This document shows positions 27,115 through 30,801 of a stretch of DNA of 30,801 nucleotides, piece after piece (the first letter of the stretch is position 1; each line of letters starts with the position of its first letter). Origin of the DNA: Cymbomonas tetramitiformis (taxonomy: Eukaryota > Chlorophyta > Pyramimonadophyceae > Pyramimonadales > Pyramimonadaceae); assembly GCA_001247695.2 (NCBI GenBank), contig LGRX02027696.1, positions 1-30,801 on the forward strand. Reading direction: 5' to 3'. The notes below the pieces were generated by a model. It saw nothing but the letters and a program-made list of their open reading frames with translations. It was not told where the DNA came from and ran no database searches. Position numbers and translations under genes: made by a program.

Positions 27115-27171
27115 TTACATTATTACACAGTGGTTGTATTACACAGTGGTTGCTTGTATTACACAGTGGTT
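27115..27171 (-). terminator. Triple repeat carrying TGTAA polyadenylation motifs behind gene B
   Basis: Three copies of TATTACACAGTGGTT (27121, 27137 and 27157 on the plus strand) put TGTAATA three times on the minus strand, with another TGTAA at about 27115. They lie about 50-100 bases after the stop of gene B. TGTAA is the polyadenylation signal of green algae. It sits between convergent genes A and B. Confidence 0.5.
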
Positions 27172-27218
27172 ACATTCCATGTGTATTCTATTCAATTGTG
27201 CATTATGACTAATCGTGG

Positions 27219-27926
27219 CTAATCGTGCAGGGATCCCGCCGACGGATCCGAATCGGTTGAGTCGTCCAAATGATGGCCCCATTCCGAATCTGTGTCCTCG
27301 TCAGCTTCTTCAAGCTCAATCACACTATCGCAAGCCTCCCGATCGACACAGATGTAGCGGTGTGGCATATCTCGGTCATCATTGCAACGTTCAAGAACTG
27401 TCCTTCGAGAACCGCAATCATGGCAACAAACCCAGGTGTATAAGCGAGCATAAAATAGATTGTCATCTCCATCATAGGTAACTTGATTGCGAAACCAGCC
27501 GTTGTACCAGGCCCAATGGTGATCGACCAACCACCTACGCCGGAGTTCGGTTAAATCGCGATAGTGCATACCGCAAATCCAACGAGACCAGTTGCGAAAA
27601 TAGGACGCCTCGCCGCGAAAGACATGTAAGTGCCTATAGCGAGACTGTCGAGCATATACATCGCCATCCTGCATTTCCAGTGTTGACCACACGTCAGGCC
27701 CACCAAAGTATATCGCAAGCGTTACAGGGAACACTGCCCGTCTTCTGACTTGACCTGTGGTAAAGGGGTACGCAAAACAGTGCGGCGAACGTTCACGTGA
27801 TTCAAGAGCCCACAGAAATCGCTCTTCCACCCACGCGTGCAAAAAGGATTCCTCGCGTGAACGGCGTCTTTCCCGGATGACGGGAAGAACGCATTCGAAA
27901 AGGAGATAGTGGCCGTGGGCTGTCAT
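27219..27926 (-). CDS. Family protein B, C-terminal zinc ribbon (235 codons)
   Basis: ATG at 27926 (MTAHGHYLLFECVLP), chosen by alignment with A and C; the upstream extension translates the leader. Blocks: VLPVIRERRRSREESF, AWVEERFLWALE, VFPVTLAIYF, GEASYFRNWSRWICGMHY, RRWLVDHHWAWYNGWFRN. The zinc pattern CHDC...YICVDREAC is followed by an acidic Ser/Asp tail of about 35 residues. Closest to protein C (same ASYF and WISGM/WICGM blocks). The shared leader with TATAAAA lies 94 bases upstream, and the stop of gene C is just 2 bases before that TATA box. Confidence 0.72.
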   Translation of the reverse strand: MTAHGHYLLFECVLPVIRERRRSREESFLHAWVEERFLWALESRERSPHCFAYPFTTGQVRRRAVFPVTLAIYFGGPDVWSTLEMQDGDVYARQSRYRHLHVFRGEASYFRNWSRWICGMHYRDLTELRRRWLVDHHWAWYNGWFRNQVTYDGDDNLFYARLYTWVCCHDCGSRRTVLERCNDDRDMPHRYICVDREACDSVIELEEADEDTDSEWGHHLDDSTDSDPSAGSLHD

Positions 27927-27946
27927 CAGGCGGGTGGCTCTCAGAA

Positions 27947-28026
27947 TGGTAGGAGGTGGCAGGGGGGGCACGATGGTGAGCGAAAGCAAGAAATGAAGGC
28001 TGAGTAAGAGGTATTGAGCTTTTATA
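27947..28026 (-). promoter_or_regulatory. Family leader/promoter with TATA box before gene B
   Basis: TATAAAA at 28026-28020, then GCTCAATACCTCTTACTCAG, TTCATTTCTTGCTTTCGCTC, ACCATCGTGCC and CCTGCCACCTCCTACCA. The whole gene C to gene B spacer is about 102 bases. Confidence 0.75.
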
Positions 28027-28028
28027 CC

Positions 28029-28625
28029 TTAGTCGGAGTCGGAGGACAGCAACTCTGGGATTTCGGTATCATCGGTATCCTGCCAGAACTCGCAACTCGC
28101 GCGGTCGACACATATGTATCGATGTGGGTAAGTCACTCGCATAACAAGTGAATCTGACCTTCCGCAATCATCGCAACAGGGCCGGTCGTATACACGAGCA
28201 TAGATGAATTCGTTACCATCAGCGTCATAGTCAAGGAAGTTGCGAAACCAACCGTTGCACCAGGCCCAATGGTGATCATATAACCATCGTCGGTGGAGTT
28301 CGTTAAAACTGCGATACAAATTCATACCGGAAATCCAACTAGTCCGATTAAAGTAGGACGCCTCATTGACTCTTAAGCCGCCGACGTCGTCGTTCACAAT
28401 TCTCCAATGATGAAAAAAAAACCGCGCAAGTGTCACAGGAAACACAATGATTTCTGAGGTAAACGTGCCAGGGATATCGGGGCATGTAATGCGTACTCGT
28501 GTTTCAAGGGCCCACAGAAATCGTTCTTCTACCCATGCGTGCAAAAAGCATTCCTCGCGGGAACGGCGTCTTTCCCGGATGGCGGGAAGCACAAAACGGA
28601 AAAGGACAATGTAGTAGTCTGGCAT
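28029..28625 (-). CDS. Family protein C, C-terminal zinc ribbon (198 codons)
   Basis: ATG at 28625. It shares with B the blocks FVLPAIRERRRSREECF, AWVEERFLWALE, VFPVTLARFF, NEASYFNRTSWISGM and LYDHHWAWCNGWFRN. The ribbon is CDDCGRSDS...YICVDRASC, and the end EIPELLSSDSD is acidic. In HWAWCNG a Cys replaces the Tyr of A and B. The shared leader without a clear TATA box lies 18-90 bases upstream. B and C are a head-to-tail tandem pair. Role unknown. Confidence 0.72.
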   Translation of the reverse strand: MPDYYIVLFRFVLPAIRERRRSREECFLHAWVEERFLWALETRVRITCPDIPGTFTSEIIVFPVTLARFFFHHWRIVNDDVGGLRVNEASYFNRTSWISGMNLYRSFNELHRRWLYDHHWAWCNGWFRNFLDYDADGNEFIYARVYDRPCCDDCGRSDSLVMRVTYPHRYICVDRASCEFWQDTDDTEIPELLSSDSD

Positions 28626-28642
28626 CTGGGTGTGTCACTCAC

Positions 28643-28714
28643 TGGTAGGAGGTGGGGTCTATCGTGAGCGAAAGCGAGAAATGAATGCTGATGAAGAGAT
28701 AGGCAGGCTTCATA
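28643..28714 (-). promoter_or_regulatory. Family leader before gene C (no clear TATA)
   Basis: Keeps TTCATTTCTCGCTTTCGCTC, ACGAT and CCCACCTCCTACCA but not the TATAAAA region, which reads ATTATGAAGC. Confidence 0.65.
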
Positions 28715-28745
28715 ATGCGTGACATTTTACAAACCAACGTAAGAC

Positions 28746-28952
28746 ATGTTACATAAAAAGTACAAATCTCACCCTACTATTTTCAAAAGGTCATCTCACA
28801 ATGACACAACCTCGTTGCATATCGAAGACTATGTGTTATTCTTATTGTTATTATTCTACGTGTGCCTCTTCAAAGTAGCCAATGCACCGCGATGTGTGTG
28901 CGAGGAGCTTGGTGTCATCATCTGCGGGCACACAGAATTCACAGGTGGATAA
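28746..28952 (+). CDS. Hypothetical 68-codon ORF with one hydrophobic segment, doubtful
   Basis: ATG at 28746. Residues about 29-46 (YVLFLLLLFYVCLFKVA) could span a membrane. No other support. The opposite strand here has a short open stretch with CEFC and RC but no start. Confidence 0.2.
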   Translation: MLHKKYKSHPTIFKRSSHNDTTSLHIEDYVLFLLLLFYVCLFKVANAPRCVCEELGVIICGHTEFTGG

Positions 28953-29012
28953 GAATTTGTGGCTAGGATGATAGCAAGGCAATCCTGCTCAAGAAAGACA
29001 TATACCTGGCCA

Positions 29013-29351
29013 TCATTCGAGATCGAGATAATCGAGCATATGCTTAGGATATGGCGGCCAAAGCGTGCTTAACATATGGCGGCCAAAGCGTGTCAGACGA
29101 AACCAAGGACGGATTGGTTCTAACTCCAAGGCTCGACGCCATACGGGGTCGTGCCTCTCATCAAAATGTTTATGCCACATAGGCCTGTTATACTTCCTCA
29201 TACACTCTGGGCATTCGCCGTTTTTGATTCTAGCAATTGCATCGCTATATGCTTGCCTTCTCCTATCGTGCCTCGCACGGATGAAAGGCAGAACAATATC
29301 AAACAATACATGTTTCGGAACAACCGTCAGTTTCATTCGCTGAGCGTCCAT
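29013..29351 (-). CDS. Shared-leader family protein D with C2H2-like finger (112 codons)
   Basis: ATG at 29351 (a second ATG six codons on is possible). The N-terminus HVLFDIVLPFIRARHDRRRQ matches the first block of A, B and C, but the middle is missing. It continues with CPEC-10 residues-HKHFDERH, a finger-like Cys/His set, then RHDPVW as in the 90-codon gene. It thus joins the two branches of the family. The shared leader is 13-57 bases upstream. A tandem ATATGGCGGCCAAAGCGTG (twice, 29048-29091) near its 3' end duplicates about 27 bases. Confidence 0.6.
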   Translation of the reverse strand: MDAQRMKLTVVPKHVLFDIVLPFIRARHDRRRQAYSDAIARIKNGECPECMRKYNRPMWHKHFDERHDPVWRRALELEPIRPWFRLTRFGRHMLSTLWPPYPKHMLDYLDLE

Positions 29352-29363
29352 GTTCTTGAAATG

Positions 29364-29407
29364 TTGGTAGGAGGTGGGTGGATGGTGAGCGTAAGCAAAA
29401 AATGAAT
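29364..29407 (-). promoter_or_regulatory. Family leader before gene D (short form)
   Basis: Keeps ATTCATTTTTTGCTTACGCT, CACCATC and CCCACCTCCTACCA. No TATAAAA; the sequence farther upstream is unrelated. Confidence 0.65.
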
Positions 29408-30340
29408 AGGGATGCCCACTTGAACAAGGATTCTAACTAAAATTCACTAAGTTTTACTAAAAAATCGAGAATGGTCCTAAAGTGTCAAAATGCCTCCTAA
29501 AGCTGGGTAATTGGGATTTGGTGTCCTAAATACGCCCCTAAAAGCCGCGGAGACAGGCGAGAATCTGAGATCGAGAGCCTAAACGCTTGTATAAATTTAA
29601 AGAAAGGCTAATCGACGTGTATAAATTGCGAGATCATGGGGGAAGGCATACAGTCGCGGTATAAATGATAGAAATTCCATGGCAAGCAGGTGATGAGTGC
29701 ATGAATATAAACTAAGATAATAAGATAGCGAAATCGCATGCATGGTCATGGCCGTCATCACGACGAGTCGATGGCGCTTGCGATCGATTGCGCACGATGA
29801 TGATATGCAAGGCGAGATATCCCGCCTGTTGCCTGCGCCACACCAAGTCGTGTTTGTCTTGAAGTTCTTTACAATTTGAAAAATGAGCGGTTGACTCTCG
29901 CAAGAGAGTAACAAAAAAATATAAAAAAAACAGCAAGCTGCGTGCAATGGAAAAAACGGGAGATAGCGGTCCTTCCTCGAAGAGGCAAAGGACCTTGCAG
30001 GTTTGGAACAGAATGCACTCGTAGCCCTACCGGCTGTTAGCTTGCTATTTAGTCAGCAGTGGTGTTTTCCTTGATTAGGTTCATAGGCATGCATGTGTTT
30101 ACGACTTTACGTTGGCGATTGCTCGCAGGATGGACCTGTGGGAGGCGTGCAGTCCGCGTCGCGTGGCGCAGCGTTGCTTGGGGCGGCCATGCGAGCCCCT
30201 GAAGGGCAGGTGGGTTACCTCTAGGTGTTCGACATGCTTGTAAAGTTTATAGGGAAAATGCGTATTGGCCAGTTTGTTAATATTCGACGGTGTCGCAGGT
30301 GGGTTCTTCGCGGGCGGTGAGGCCCTCCAGGAGCCTCCAG
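29408..30340. other. Non-coding stretch with three TATAAAT motifs
   Basis: No gene is supported; the open frames begin with non-ATG codons. TCCTAAA recurs four times around 29475-29545. GTATAAAT occurs at 29589, 29619 and 29659. An A-rich run lies at 29908-29930. Confidence 0.5.
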
Positions 30341-30472
30341 GGCCCTGCGGTAAGTGTTCTTGGACCGTTGACATTTCCGTGTCACTCCTCCCGTAACTCA
30401 GCTGCCTGCTCTTTCGCTCTAGGAACGTGAACATCTTGGAGCGGGTATGTTTTTTTGGGGGGGGAATATTTG
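30341..30472 (+). repeat. Exon-intron segment, first copy of a direct duplication
   Basis: Matches 30665-30801 over its whole length with scattered changes. It contains CCTGCG then GTAAGT (donor) at 30350, a 73-base intron ending CTTTCGCTCTAG at 30422, then GAACGTGAACATCTTGGAGC and GGGTATGT, a possible second donor. Confidence 0.7.
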
Positions 30473-30611
30473 TATACAGCATGCTGACGCCGGATCTTTG
30501 TACCTTACGCACATACTTGTCTAAAAAGTGCCCCACGCCGCCTCACGGTCTAAATTGCGCCTCATACCGCCGCATCACACCACCTCACGGTCTGGAGCGT
30601 GCCTCACACAG

Positions 30612-30674
30612 CCTGCTGCAGTGCGCCCCGGTGGGCATGGTGGTGGAGCTGCTGCTGCACCCCAGGGGCCTGCG
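30612..30674 (+). CDS. Possible exon of a host-type gene (partial)
   Basis: CACACAG could be an acceptor and CCTGCG/GTAAGTG a strong donor. The 63 bases between code LLQCAPVGMVVELLLHPRGLR-like sequence in GC-rich codons, unlike the AT-richer genes to the left. The next exon would read (N)VNDILER. No family recognised. The gene runs off the right edge. Confidence 0.35.
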
Positions 30675-30801
30675 GTAAGTGGTCTTGGACCGTTGACAGT
30701 TCCGAGTCACTCCTCCCGTAACTCAGCTGCCTGCTTTTTCCATGTACAAACGTGAACGACATCTTGGAGCGGGTATGATCGTTCTTTTTTGGGGAATATG
30801 T
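30665..30801 (+). repeat. Exon-intron segment, second copy, cut by window edge
   Basis: Second copy of 30341-30472, 324 bases downstream. The donor GTAAGTG is kept; the acceptor TAG of the first copy is changed to a run reading CCATGTACAA, so this copy's intron may end elsewhere or be dead. Confidence 0.7.

Noticed and set aside
29597..29947. 116-codon minus-strand frame
   Set aside because: Begins with TTG in an A-rich region; its hydrophobic start is a translation of the poly-A/T run.
30099..30536. 145-codon minus-strand frame
   Set aside because: Begins with GTG and runs antisense through the duplicated exon-intron segment, whose splice signals are on the plus strand.

Overview
The window looks like nuclear DNA of a eukaryote, most likely a green alga. 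The reasons are a Ty3/gypsy LTR retrotransposon, short GT-AG introns at the right edge, tandem TGTAA motifs (the green-algal polyadenylation signal) behind one gene, and long arrays of non-coding repeats. The GC-rich Ty3 element resembles those of prasinophyte algae such as Cymbomonas from memory, but I could not search. Two blocks (an ankyrin-repeat gene and a zinc-ribbon multigene family) have a giant-virus-like flavour, so viral DNA integrated in an algal genome is possible but unproven.

Layout. (1) 1 to about 9.1 kb, minus strand: a Ty3/gypsy element running from its 5' LTR edge (8784) through primer-binding site, Gag, protease-RT-RNase H, an unexpected Dam-like adenine methyltransferase domain, and integrase, which runs off the left edge. 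It carries a Gag frameshift, a frame change after RNase H, an in-frame TGA before integrase and a small integrase deletion, so it is probably dead. (2) 9.1-10.1 kb: short tandem repeats and a hairpin cluster. (3) 10.1-13.7 kb, minus strand: a compact run of ORFs comprising a Penelope-like reverse transcriptase, a Cys-rich basic protein, a coiled-coil ORF, an unknown ORF and an HNH-type endonuclease. I know of no described element with this set and regard it as the best candidate for a new system. (4) 13.7-15.4 kb: almost empty. (5) 15.5-17.3 kb: an ankyrin gene of about 81-bp repeats, intact for 227 codons and then broken by many frameshifts. (6) 17.7-24.7 kb: a minisatellite followed by nine cassette copies (CAG tract, conserved core, 3' hairpin, CTAG) of a long and a short subtype. 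One copy is split by a 1086-bp element with a TTAA target duplication, another by a 926-bp element with a TA duplication. (7) 25.2-29.4 kb: a family of small zinc-ribbon genes. Five of the six share a homologous promoter/leader upstream of the ATG, and a C-terminal remnant marks a lost member. (8) 30.3-30.8 kb: a duplicated exon-intron segment of a GC-rich host-like gene.

The mobile-element genes would act together within each element: Gag, Pol and methyltransferase in the Ty3 copy, and RT plus HNH in the second. The zinc-ribbon family looks like a co-regulated set created by duplication. Functions outside the recognised domains are unknown.
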